64,000 bases of DNA from WRGA01 sp031553395 (GTDB taxonomy: Bacteria; Bacteroidota; Bacteroidia; Bacteroidales; WRGA01): assembly GCA_031553395.1 (NCBI GenBank), contig JAVBLR010000009.1, positions 62,001 through 126,000 of the forward strand. The letters run 5' to 3'. Below the pieces are notes generated by a model. That model was not told where the DNA came from and made no database searches. It saw only the letters and a program-made list of their open reading frames with translations. The position numbers and the translations under genes were made by a program. Position 1 is the first letter of the stretch. Every line of letters starts with the position of its first letter. This document shows, in pieces, positions 31,224 to 39,520 of the stretch.

Positions 31224-31892
31224 TTATTGTTGCCTCATGTCTTCTAAGGCTTTATCCAAGTATTTTATTTCCGTAAAATTAGCTGTAAAACCATCGCCTC
31301 TGGATCCATGAGCTGCAAAACCGACTTTGAGGATTCCTGTTAATTCTAGTCGAAAATGACGGATTAATTGCCACTTAGCATCATCCGGAGAATAGAAAAA
31401 CGAGAATTCCTCTCCTTTTCTTACAATAGACATATAAGCATAAGAACTCGTAGAAAGAGAATTGCAATCATCGGAATATTTCCGGGTTACAACAGAAACA
31501 ATAGTGGGTATTTTTTCAACTGAATTTTCGTAACAAAATTTTGCCCACAAATTTTCATCTTGATAAACAACCAATGCAGCCACATCATAAATACTTTGCA
31601 AATTACCACTTACTTTTGCTTTCAAGGTAAAATCACCTTTAGGTTCAAATAATAACATAGGAGCATCCTGCACTTTATAAATGCCATTCGGATTGTTGAA
31701 AAGGTTTGTTTTTCCTTTTGCTGAAATTCGTATTAGAGAGTCATTTGCAATAAAAGACACCGGATTGTTTTTTATCTCTATCGGATAAGGAATCTCATTT
31801 ATTCGAACGGTTTGCGCCTTTAAAAATATAGGAGCAAATAATAAAACAAATAAAATACAACTTGTTGATTTTTTGAAAAATGTATTTTTCAT
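31224..31892 (-). CDS. Secreted DUF1349 (concanavalin A-like) protein
   Basis: A 222-residue protein with a signal peptide ending near residue 27 (LKAQ) and a DUF1349-type jelly-roll domain: the N-terminal FKAKVSGNLQ-type strand (FTLKAKVSGNLQSIYDVAAL), ENLWAKFCYEN, SYAYMSIVRKGEEFSFFYS and WQLIRHF are in the order known for the family. Relatives are often called regulation-of-enolase proteins, a name with no biochemical support. Binding of a sugar or a wall polymer is plausible from the fold. It is the first gene of a two-gene unit with the 566-residue protein. Confidence 0.75.
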   Translation of the reverse strand: MKNTFFKKSTSCILFVLLFAPIFLKAQTVRINEIPYPIEIKNNPVSFIANDSLIRISAKGKTNLFNNPNGIYKVQDAPMLLFEPKGDFTLKAKVSGNLQSIYDVAALVVYQDENLWAKFCYENSVEKIPTIVSVVTRKYSDDCNSLSTSSYAYMSIVRKGEEFSFFYSPDDAKWQLIRHFRLELTGILKVGFAAHGSRGDGFTANFTEIKYLDKALEDMRQQ

Positions 31893-31931
31893 TTCAATTT
31901 TTTAAGTTGGGAATAATGAAAAAGTAGCTTG

Positions 31932-31939
31932 CAAATGTA
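31932..31939 (-). promoter_or_regulatory. -7 promoter box of the DUF1349 gene
   Basis: On the minus strand TACATTTG matches TAnnTTTG, 40 bases before the ATG at 31892. Confidence 0.55.
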
Positions 31940-32037
31940 GTTATTAGTCAAAGATTTCAATCATTATTTTTAAAATAAAAATTTGTTTTTTTATTGATAT
32001 CCATTTATATAAAATGAAGATTCTATCAGAATTGTCT

Positions 32038-32045
32038 TAATTTTG
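32038..32045 (+). promoter_or_regulatory. -7 promoter box of the UDP-sugar dehydrogenase gene
   Basis: TAATTTTG matches TAnnTTTG, 32 bases before the ATG. The extended sequence AGAATTGTCTTAATTTTG is close to those at 34712, 35781 and 47984, all with AGAAT shortly before the -7 box. Confidence 0.6.
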
Positions 32046-32077
32046 CGTTTATTATCCTATAATCAAATGCATTTATC

Positions 32078-33367
32078 ATGTATAAAGATCTTATAAATAA
32101 AAAACAAAAGCTTTCGGTAATCGGATTAGGGTATGTTGGTTTACCTTTGGCGTTGGAGCTTGCCGGACGTTTTTCTGTAATTGGTTTTGATATTAATGAA
32201 GATCGATTAGCAAAAATGCGCAAAAAAGTAGATCCGGGAAAAGAACTAACTGTTGATAAATTTGAAAATAAAGATATTGTTTTTACATCATCATTGAATA
32301 CATTAGCCGAAGCAACTTTCCATATTATTACAGTTCCTACACCTATCAATGAATTTAATCAACCTGATTTAAATCCTTTATTAAGCGCCTCCGAGACAGT
32401 TGGAGAAATCCTGAAAAAGGGAGATTATGTTGTGTACGAATCAACTGTTTATCCCGGATGTACAGAAGAAGAATGCATTCCTGTTTTGGAGAAAATATCC
32501 GGATTGAAAGCAGACATAGATTTTAAATTCGGATATTCTCCCGAACGGATAAATCCCGGCGATAAAATTCATACGTTAAAAAACACGATAAAGATAGTTT
32601 CAGGATGTGATGAAGAAGCGCTGAATGAGATTGCAAATGTATATTCTTCAATTGTTGAAGCTGGAGTTCACAAAGCTGCAAATGTAAAAGTAGCTGAGGC
32701 TGCCAAAATTATTGAAAATACGCAACGGGATGTAAATATTGCCTTGATGAACGAATTATCCATTATTTGCAATAGATTGAATATTAATACATACGAAGTT
32801 CTTGAAGCTGCCAAGACCAAATGGAATTTTTTGGATTTTTCTCCAGGATTGGTTGGTGGACATTGCATCGGAGTTGACCCTTATTATCTGGCACACAAAG
32901 CGATGTCATTAAAATATCACCCGCAGATGATCAATGCCGGACGATATATCAATGACTCGATGGGCGGCTATATCGGCAAAAAGATTGTGAAGAAGATGAT
33001 TGAATCTGGTGATAAAAAGCATATACGCCGAGCGCTTATCATGGGATTTACATTCAAAGAAAATGTTGCAGATGTAAGAAATTCGAAAGTTGCAGATATT
33101 GTAAAGGAGCTGCATGATTACAATGTAACGACTGACATAATGGATATTCATGCAAATCCTTCCGACGTAAAAAAAGAATACGGGTTCGAATTAGCAGATC
33201 AACCTTCGGGAAAATACGACATTATTATTGTTGCCGTCGCTCATAAAGAATACAGAAATTTAGATGAATCATATTTTCAAAATATTGGGACAGAAAAAAC
33301 CATCTTTGTAGATATAAAAGGATTATATCGAAATAGGATTAAAAGGCTGATATACTGGTCGTTGTAA
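32078..33367 (+). CDS. UDP-N-acetylhexosamine dehydrogenase, TviB/WbpA type
   Basis: A 429-residue nucleotide-sugar dehydrogenase that oxidises the C6 hydroxyl of a UDP-sugar to the acid with 2 NAD+. The Rossmann motif VIGLGYVGLPLAL starts near residue 15; VPTPINEFNQPDL, ESTVYPGCTEE, GYSPERINPGD and the catalytic cysteine in GGHCIGVDPYYL follow, then the C-terminal UDP-binding domain (GFTFKENVADVRNSK). The sequence is closer to the GlcNAc/GalNAc 6-dehydrogenases (TviB, WbpA) than to UDP-glucose dehydrogenase. Products usually enter capsule or O-antigen synthesis, but no other polysaccharide gene is near. Its own promoter stands at 32038. Confidence 0.92.
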   Translation: MYKDLINKKQKLSVIGLGYVGLPLALELAGRFSVIGFDINEDRLAKMRKKVDPGKELTVDKFENKDIVFTSSLNTLAEATFHIITVPTPINEFNQPDLNPLLSASETVGEILKKGDYVVYESTVYPGCTEEECIPVLEKISGLKADIDFKFGYSPERINPGDKIHTLKNTIKIVSGCDEEALNEIANVYSSIVEAGVHKAANVKVAEAAKIIENTQRDVNIALMNELSIICNRLNINTYEVLEAAKTKWNFLDFSPGLVGGHCIGVDPYYLAHKAMSLKYHPQMINAGRYINDSMGGYIGKKIVKKMIESGDKKHIRRALIMGFTFKENVADVRNSKVADIVKELHDYNVTTDIMDIHANPSDVKKEYGFELADQPSGKYDIIIVAVAHKEYRNLDESYFQNIGTEKTIFVDIKGLYRNRIKRLIYWSL

Positions 33368-33437
33368 CTTGAATTATTTCAACACTATTCTGTTTTCCTA
33401 AAATGCTTGTCACAAGTATTAATTAAAGATATAAGCT

Positions 33438-34596
33438 ATGAAAAATAAAATCCAACTAATAGGACTTTTTGTATTATTCTTTCCAGTTTCTGTTTTTTGT
33501 CAGGATCGGAACTATGATCAGGAGCTTATGGACTTGTTACAAGGTGGAAAATGGTTTGAATCCATGGATTATTACGAATATAACAAGGAAAATATTAAAG
33601 AAGACCTTGTATTATCATCTTATAACGCTACAACATATAAGGTCTTAAATAAGCCGGAAGATGCGATTGAAGCGTATAATCTTTTATTGAAAAAATATGG
33701 GAATAGTATTGGTAGTATTGGTAAACTATTATTTCTCACATCCTTAAGAGGCTGTTATAAAGATGTACAGGACTATAAAAAAGTGGTTGCAATATGTGAT
33801 AGCATTATTTATGTATATAAGACAGATACATCTCTAGCATCCAAAGAGATTCTTGATTCTGCAATAGATGAAGTGAAAGAATATAAATCATTTTACCTCA
33901 ATTTGCCTACTATAACTAAAATAAACCGAAAGATAAACCGGGATATTTCCAACCAAATATCTTTTCAAAATGACAAATATGGTTTAACTTTCAATTCAAA
34001 ACTAAATGGGCATGAAGTAACAACTTTGTTTGATACCGGGGCAGAACATCTTTTTATGGACAAATATATGGCTGATAGGATTGGAATTAAGATAATTTCA
34101 TCTGATACGGTTCTTATGAATGGTTATTTGGGAAGTGCAGGTATGATGGGTGTTTTAGATTCAATGGAGGTAGCTAATATAGCCTTGTATAATGTTCCGG
34201 TTTTTGTAAATGCTAATAAAAGTAGCCTTTCAATTAACAAAATTGAAGATGAAAATATGATTCATATAATAGATTCTGCATTCAATTCTTTTGATGTGGT
34301 ATTAGGCATGTCTGCCATAAAAATGCTTAATAGTATTGAGTTTGATTTTGAGAAAAAAGAGAGTTTTGTATGGTATAGGAATTACAGATTCTTATTTATA
34401 TTTGAATCCGGATGATTTAATTATTTATGTAAATGATACACCCATCAATTTCAAGGATAACTGTATGATACCGGAAGATGTATATATGAATCCAGAAAAC
34501 AGTAAGGAGGATAGGATATATATCGGACATGAGATTTTTCAAAATAAAAAAAGAGCAATATTTGATTTCAACAATATGTTTTTCTCCGTAGAATGA
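33438..34596 (+). pseudogene. Retropepsin-like aspartic protease, frameshifted
   Basis: The first frame (33438-34415) codes a signal peptide (ending near VFCQ), a helical TPR-like region (residues about 30-145) and a retropepsin-type domain with the catalytic motif FDTGAEHLFMD (around residue 200) and VVLGMSAIKMLNSIEFDFEKK. It then breaks. Another frame continues at once with YLYLNPDDLIIYVNDTPINF to a stop at 34596. Removing one A from the run at 34353-34358 joins the two as EKKRVLYGIGITDSY, giving about 385 residues. The tail has NDTPINFKDN where a second Asp motif might be expected, so it may be a decayed repeat. The frameshift may be real or a sequencing error; the catalytic domain itself stays intact. 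Confidence 0.7.
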
Positions 34597-34711
34597 ACAT
34601 AAAAAGAATACAGTTAGATTTTTATTTTCACACAGTTAACAGAATTTCAATCAATTCAATAAAAAGTGTAAATTGCAGACCATCAAAGGTGTAATTATGA
34701 TAGAATTGTTC

Positions 34712-34719
34712 TAATTTTG
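34712..34719 (+). promoter_or_regulatory. -7 promoter box of the MBL-fold gene
   Basis: TAATTTTG matches TAnnTTTG about 32 bases before the ATG at 34752, with AGAATTG just before it. Confidence 0.6.
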
Positions 34720-34751
34720 ACCTTATTAAAAAACTTCAAAAAACTAATAGT

Positions 34752-35480
34752 ATGAATGCGAAGATTTACCTCATTTTTTGTTTTTCTTTAATTATGAGCG
34801 TTATGAATGCACAAGATTTTGATAAAGACAGCTTCAAAACGAAATCGGGAAAAGAGTTGAATATTTACTTTATCAAGCATGCAAGTTTGTTAATCAACTA
34901 CGATAATTATTTGATATATGTAGATCCCGTTTCGATGTTTGCAGATTACAGTGTGCAACCCAAAGCCGATTTGATACTGATTACGCACGAACATGCCGAC
35001 CATTTCGATCCAAAACCCATCGAAGCATTAAAAAAGAAGGGTACAAAAATCATTGAAAACGAATCCGTACATCAAAAATTACAAGAAGGCGAAGCAATGA
35101 AAAATTGGGATACACTTAAGGTGGAACCGTTCCTTCAAATAGAGGCAACTCCAGCCTATAACACAACTCCCGGAAGGGAAATGTACCATCCGAAAAATAG
35201 AGATAACGGATATATCCTGAATATCGACGGAATGCGAATTTATATTGCCGGGGACACAGAAGACATTCCTGAATTACAATCAATAAAAAATATAGATATT
35301 GCATTTTTACCTGTAAACCAACCTTATACAATGACTGTAGAACAAGCTGTTCGTGCAGCAAAAGGTGTCAATCCGAAAATTTTATATCCTTATCATTATG
35401 GCAATACCAATGTTGAGGAGATTAGAGATCAATTAAAAGATGATTCCGGAATTGATGTAAGAATCAAGCAAATGCAATGA
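34752..35480 (+). CDS. Exported MBL-fold metal-dependent hydrolase (UlaG-like)
   Basis: A 242-residue protein with a signal peptide (ending near MNAQ, residue 20). The metal-binding motif THEHADHFD lies near residue 80 and the downstream GDTEDIPEL and YPYHYGNTN provide the remaining ligands. The early lysine/histidine block HASLLINYDNYLIYVDP is that of the UlaG-like subgroup rather than class B beta-lactamases. The substrate is not known. It is a single-gene unit with its own promoter, outside the retropepsin gene. Confidence 0.88.
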   Translation: MNAKIYLIFCFSLIMSVMNAQDFDKDSFKTKSGKELNIYFIKHASLLINYDNYLIYVDPVSMFADYSVQPKADLILITHEHADHFDPKPIEALKKKGTKIIENESVHQKLQEGEAMKNWDTLKVEPFLQIEATPAYNTTPGREMYHPKNRDNGYILNIDGMRIYIAGDTEDIPELQSIKNIDIAFLPVNQPYTMTVEQAVRAAKGVNPKILYPYHYGNTNVEEIRDQLKDDSGIDVRIKQMQ

Positions 35481-35840
35481 AAGATAAAAGATAAAAAGTA
35501 AAAGGTAAAAAGTTATATGCATGAATAAATTGATAAGTAACTGTTTATAATTAAATAGCATATACTTCTTACTTACGACCAAGATGTAATAACTATTTAT
35601 TGTGAAATTAATATGAATAGTTACTGAATTTATTAAGTTGTTGATTAATAATTGCTTGTTGTTGAATTTAATTAGACTGCTTTTATAGATTACTTGCCCG
35701 CCTTTTACTTTTTACTTTTTACCTTTTACTTTATTTTGTTTTTTATTCAAAAACTAATTTGATAATTAGAAGAATAGCCTTAATTTTGCAAGCTTAATTT
35801 TTAAAGTAAGATTTAATTTAATCATATAACATTTCGATAG
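35481..35840. repeat. Intergenic region bounded by a wide inverted repeat
   Basis: The 360-base gap has at 35485-35512 the sequence AAAGATAAAAAGTAAAAGGT(AAAAAGTT) and at 35701-35732 the complementary CCTTTTACTTTTTACTTTTT. About 190 bases without open frame lie between the two arms. The arms are made of repeated AAAGGTAAA words that recur as a hairpin at 38041-38069. The tig promoter box follows at 35781-35788. Confidence 0.6.
35781..35788 (+). promoter_or_regulatory. -7 promoter box of the tig gene
   Basis: TAATTTTG matches TAnnTTTG about 53 bases before the tig ATG, with AGAATAGCC just before it. Confidence 0.6.
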
Positions 35841-37226
35841 ATGAAGGTTTCAGAACAAAAGATTGACGATGTAAATTCAATTATCAAGGTAGAAGTAGAG
35901 AAGAATGATTATCAGGCTAATGTAGATAAGTCGTTACAACAATTCCGTCAGAAAGCGAATATTCCTGGATTTCGCCCAGGTAAAATTCCTGCAGGATTGG
36001 TAAAAAAGATGTATGGAAAATCTGTTTTAGCAGAAGAAATCAACAAACTCGTTTCCAAAAATTTATTCGACTATATTAAAGAAAACAAGTTGAATGTTTT
36101 GGGAGAACCGCTACCAAACGAAACCGAACAAAAAGAACTTGATTTCGATACACAAGAAGATTTCGACTTTTTATTTGATGTTGGTATAGCTCCGAAAATG
36201 GATATTACATTATCTAAAAAAGGAGATAAAGTAAACTACTACAAAATAAAAGTAGACGACGATTTACTTGATAAACAAGTGAAATCATACACCGGACGTT
36301 ATGGAACACATGAATCTGTAGACGACAAGGTGGATGAAAAGGATATGGTCAAAGGGCTTTTAAGCGAACTGGATGAAAATGGGATTGTAAAAGCTGATGG
36401 AATTTCAGTTGAAAGTGCTGTTTTAATGCCTGCTTATATAAAAGATGAGGAAGAAAAAGCTAAATTCATCGGAGCAAAAAAAGGCGACAAAATCACAATG
36501 AATCCTAATAAAGCTTACAGTGGAAACGAAGGTGAAATCTCCTCTTTATTGCAAATTGCAAAAGAAGAAGCTGCCGGTATAACCGGAGATTTCTGTTTTG
36601 AAATAGCTGATATTACACGATACAAAGATGCCGAAATCGGACAAGAGCTTTTTGATAAGGCTTTTGGTGAAGGTGTCATTACGACAGAGGCTGACTTTAT
36701 GGCAAAAGTAAAAAGCGATTTGGAAAATCAATTTGCCGACGATAGTGATTATAAATTTATGCTTGATGCCAATAAATACTTAATCGAAAAAGTTGGTCAA
36801 TTACAATATCCGGATGCATTTCTGAAACGTTGGTTACTTGCAACGAATGAAAAAAGTACTTCCGAAGACATCGAAAAAGATTATCCCAATACAATCAAAA
36901 GTCTTACTCGCCATTTAATCCAAGAGCAATTATTGAAAGATAATGACATCAAAGTGGAAGAAGCCGATTTAATTGAAATGGCAAAAAAAGTAACCCGGAT
37001 GCAGTTTGCAAATTACGGTCTTACAAATATTCCGGATGAAATGCTCGAAAATTATGCCAAAGAAATGTTGAATAAGAAAGAATCGGCACAAAATTTGATT
37101 AATAGGTCTGTAGAAGAAAAATTGACTCAATTCATAAAAGAGAATGTATCTTTAAAAGAAAAAGAAGTTTCTTTGGATGAATTCAACAAGCTCTTTACAG
37201 AAGATATGAATGCAGATAAAGAATAA
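35841..37226 (+). CDS. tig: Trigger factor
   Basis: Ribosome-bound chaperone and peptidyl-prolyl isomerase for nascent chains. At 461 residues it is of normal size. The ribosome-binding loop is GFRPGKIPAGLVKKMYG (about residues 41-57). The middle PPIase region is poor in conserved sites, as in other Bacteroidota trigger factors, and the C-terminal helical arm is long and charged. It is followed by a terminator, clpP and clpX, the classic tig-clpP-clpX order of bacteria. Confidence 0.95.
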   Translation: MKVSEQKIDDVNSIIKVEVEKNDYQANVDKSLQQFRQKANIPGFRPGKIPAGLVKKMYGKSVLAEEINKLVSKNLFDYIKENKLNVLGEPLPNETEQKELDFDTQEDFDFLFDVGIAPKMDITLSKKGDKVNYYKIKVDDDLLDKQVKSYTGRYGTHESVDDKVDEKDMVKGLLSELDENGIVKADGISVESAVLMPAYIKDEEEKAKFIGAKKGDKITMNPNKAYSGNEGEISSLLQIAKEEAAGITGDFCFEIADITRYKDAEIGQELFDKAFGEGVITTEADFMAKVKSDLENQFADDSDYKFMLDANKYLIEKVGQLQYPDAFLKRWLLATNEKSTSEDIEKDYPNTIKSLTRHLIQEQLLKDNDIKVEEADLIEMAKKVTRMQFANYGLTNIPDEMLENYAKEMLNKKESAQNLINRSVEEKLTQFIKENVSLKEKEVSLDEFNKLFTEDMNADKE

Positions 37227-37260
37227 TCTGAGAAAGTCTTTTCAATAAATTCAATAGGAA

Positions 37261-37297
37261 TAAGGAGAGGCTTTATTAGTTTCTCCTTATTTTTTTA
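37261..37297 (+). terminator. Intrinsic terminator between tig and clpP
   Basis: TAAGGAGA (37261-37268) and TCTCCTTA (37282-37289) form a stem, followed by seven T. clpP is then either expressed by read-through or from an unseen promoter. Confidence 0.7.
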
Positions 37298-37352
37298 TAC
37301 TGAAAAGATTAAACAAAAACCAAATCAATATCAACTTAACAACAAATTAATT

Positions 37353-38030
37353 ATGAACGATTTCAGGAAATATGCAACCGGACATTTGAATATGAATGGT
37401 CTTGCACTTGATAAATATGTAGATATAACCAGTAGTTATATTTCTCCATCTATTTTGGAAGAACGTCAATTGAACGTTACACAAATGGATGTTTTTTCGC
37501 GATTGATGATGGATCGTATTATTTTCCTTGGTACACAAGTAGATGATTATACGGCAAATGTTATTCAAGCACAATTATTATATTTGGATTCTTCCGATCC
37601 TGGAAAAGACATTTCTATTTACATAAATAGTCCCGGTGGCTCTGTTTATGCAGGATTGGGGATTTACGACACAATGCAGTTTATCAGTAGTGATGTTTCA
37701 ACAATCTGTACAGGTATGGCAGCATCAATGGCGGCTGTTTTGTTGGTAGCAGGAGCTAAAGACAAGCGTTTTGCATTAAACCATTCCCGCGTTATGATTC
37801 ATCAACCGATGGGTGGTGCGCAAGGACAAGCTTCGGATATCGAAATTACTGCCAGGGAAATTCAGAAATTGAAAAAAGAATTATATACAATCATTGCAAC
37901 TCATTCGGGAAATGATTTTGATAAAATTGAAAAAGACTCCGATCGTGATTATTGGATGACATCTTTGGAGGCCAAAGAATACGGAATGATTGACGATGTT
38001 TTGAAGAAAAACAATATTTTAACAAAGTAA
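37353..38030 (+). CDS. clpP: ATP-dependent Clp protease proteolytic subunit
   Basis: The serine peptidase that forms the double-ring chamber under ClpX. The 225 residues include the catalytic Ser in GMAASMAAVLL, the His in RVMIHQPMGGAQGQ and the Asp in DSDRDYWM. The N-terminus (MNDFRKYATGHLNMNGL) is longer than in E. coli and matches other Bacteroidota ClpP. It is followed after 70 bases by clpX. Confidence 0.96.
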   Translation: MNDFRKYATGHLNMNGLALDKYVDITSSYISPSILEERQLNVTQMDVFSRLMMDRIIFLGTQVDDYTANVIQAQLLYLDSSDPGKDISIYINSPGGSVYAGLGIYDTMQFISSDVSTICTGMAASMAAVLLVAGAKDKRFALNHSRVMIHQPMGGAQGQASDIEITAREIQKLKKELYTIIATHSGNDFDKIEKDSDRDYWMTSLEAKEYGMIDDVLKKNNILTK

Positions 38031-38040
38031 TAGATAAAAG

Positions 38041-38069
38041 GGTAAAAGGCATTTTTTTTGCCTTTTACC
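38041..38069. repeat. Hairpin between clpP and clpX
   Basis: GGTAAAAGGCA (38041-38051) and TGCCTTTTACC (38059-38069) enclose T7, followed by more TTTTACTTTTTACC words up to 38090. It resembles the arms at 35485 and 35701 in its wording. It may lower clpX expression relative to clpP or serve as a processing site. Confidence 0.6.
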
Positions 38070-38100
38070 TTTTACTTTTTACCTTTTACCTTAACACAAT

Positions 38101-39339
38101 ATGAGTAGAACGACTGATAAATGTAGCTTCTGTGGAAAAAGCGGACGAGATGTGAATATGCTAATCGAAGGGCTACATGGTTATATATGCGATAGTTGTG
38201 CTTTAATGGCGTATGATATCGTAAAGGAATCGGAAAAGGAGTCGCGCAAAACATCCGGATTCAAACTTTCTAAAAAAGATTTGCCAAAACCAACAGAGAT
38301 AAAGACATTTCTCGATCAATATGTTATTGGGCAAGATAATGCGAAAAAATATTTATCTGTAGCTGTCTATAATCATTACAAACGGCTATTGCAAAAGGAC
38401 ATGCAAGCTGATGATGTAGAGATCGAAAAATCAAACATTATTATGGTTGGTTCTACAGGAACTGGTAAAACCTTGTTAGCTCGTACCATTGCTAAAATGC
38501 TGCACGTTCCCTTTACAATTGTTGATGCGACTGTTCTTACAGAAGCTGGTTATGTAGGGGAAGATATCGAAAGTATTCTTACCCGATTGTTGCAAGTCGC
38601 CGATTATAAGGTTGATGCAGCTGAGCAGGGAATCGTTTTTATAGATGAAATTGATAAAATTGCCCGTAAAAGCGACAATCCGTCTATTACCCGAGATGTG
38701 AGTGGCGAAGGGGTTCAGCAAGGATTATTGAAATTGTTGGAAGGTTCGGTTGTAAATGTTCCTCCTCAAGGAGGACGTAAACATCCTGACCAAAAGATGA
38801 TTCCTGTCGATACAAAAAACATTTTGTTTATTTGTGGCGGAGCTTTTGATGGGATAGAGAAAAAAATAGCCATGCGGATGAATACCAAGGTTGTTGGATA
38901 TACTGCAAATAAAGGATTAGGTCATATTGAACGTGAAAATATGCTGCAATATATTACGCCACAAGATTTAAAATCATTCGGACTTATACCTGAAATTATT
39001 GGACGTCTGCCTATATTAACTTATTTGAATCCATTGGATAGAAATGCTTTAAGGGCTATTCTTACCGAACCTAAGAATTCAATTGTTAGGCAATACACCA
39101 AACTATTTGGAATGGATGATGTAACATTGAAAATTGATAGCGATGTTTTTGAATTTATTGTAGATAAAGCTATCGAATTCAAATTGGGTGCACGCGGGCT
39201 TCGTTCTATAGCCGAAACAATAATGATGGATGCGATGTTTGACATTCCATCGACGAATCAACAAGAATTACACATTACACTTGATTATGCCAAAATAAAA
39301 TTGGGAAAAGCCAATTTTGATGGACAACAAGTAGCTTGA
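38101..39339 (+). CDS. clpX: ATP-dependent Clp protease ATP-binding subunit ClpX
   Basis: AAA+ unfoldase for ClpP. The 412 residues start with the Cys4 zinc-binding domain (CSFCGKSGRDVNMLIEG, then CDSC), followed by Walker A VGSTGTGKTLLA, Walker B IVFIDEIDK, the pore loop AGYVGED and a C-terminal domain with GARGLRS. The ClpP-docking IGF-type loop is present in the expected region (DQYVIGQDNAKK precedes it). Length and motifs are normal. Confidence 0.97.
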   Translation: MSRTTDKCSFCGKSGRDVNMLIEGLHGYICDSCALMAYDIVKESEKESRKTSGFKLSKKDLPKPTEIKTFLDQYVIGQDNAKKYLSVAVYNHYKRLLQKDMQADDVEIEKSNIIMVGSTGTGKTLLARTIAKMLHVPFTIVDATVLTEAGYVGEDIESILTRLLQVADYKVDAAEQGIVFIDEIDKIARKSDNPSITRDVSGEGVQQGLLKLLEGSVVNVPPQGGRKHPDQKMIPVDTKNILFICGGAFDGIEKKIAMRMNTKVVGYTANKGLGHIERENMLQYITPQDLKSFGLIPEIIGRLPILTYLNPLDRNALRAILTEPKNSIVRQYTKLFGMDDVTLKIDSDVFEFIVDKAIEFKLGARGLRSIAETIMMDAMFDIPSTNQQELHITLDYAKIKLGKANFDGQQVA

Positions 39340-39386
39340 TTTGAAGCAGTAAGAAGTAGTTAAATGTAATTATTATAGATTTAAAA

Positions 39387-39425
39387 AAAACCGCCAATGA
39401 TGGAAAATCCTCATTGGCGGTTTTT
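39387..39425 (+). terminator. Intrinsic terminator of clpX
   Basis: AAAACCGCCAATGA (39387-39400) and TCATTGGCGGTTTTT (39411-39425) form a long perfect stem followed by T residues. It serves clpX on the plus strand and could also stop the xylose operon on the minus strand. Confidence 0.9.
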
Positions 39426-39467
39426 AATATTCAACTATTATAGAAATAGCTTCGGTTATTCGATATT

Positions 39468-39507
39468 CTGATACCTTCTGATACCTTCCGGTGCCTTCCG
39501 ATAACTT
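39468..39507. repeat. Four 10-bp tandem units
   Basis: CTGATACCTT, CTGATACCTT, CCGGTGCCTT and CCGATAACTT follow one another without gaps. The run lies between the clpX terminator and the stop of the sugar symporter gene (39521), outside any gene. Confidence 0.7.
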
Positions 39508-39520
39508 CTTCTATTTGCAA

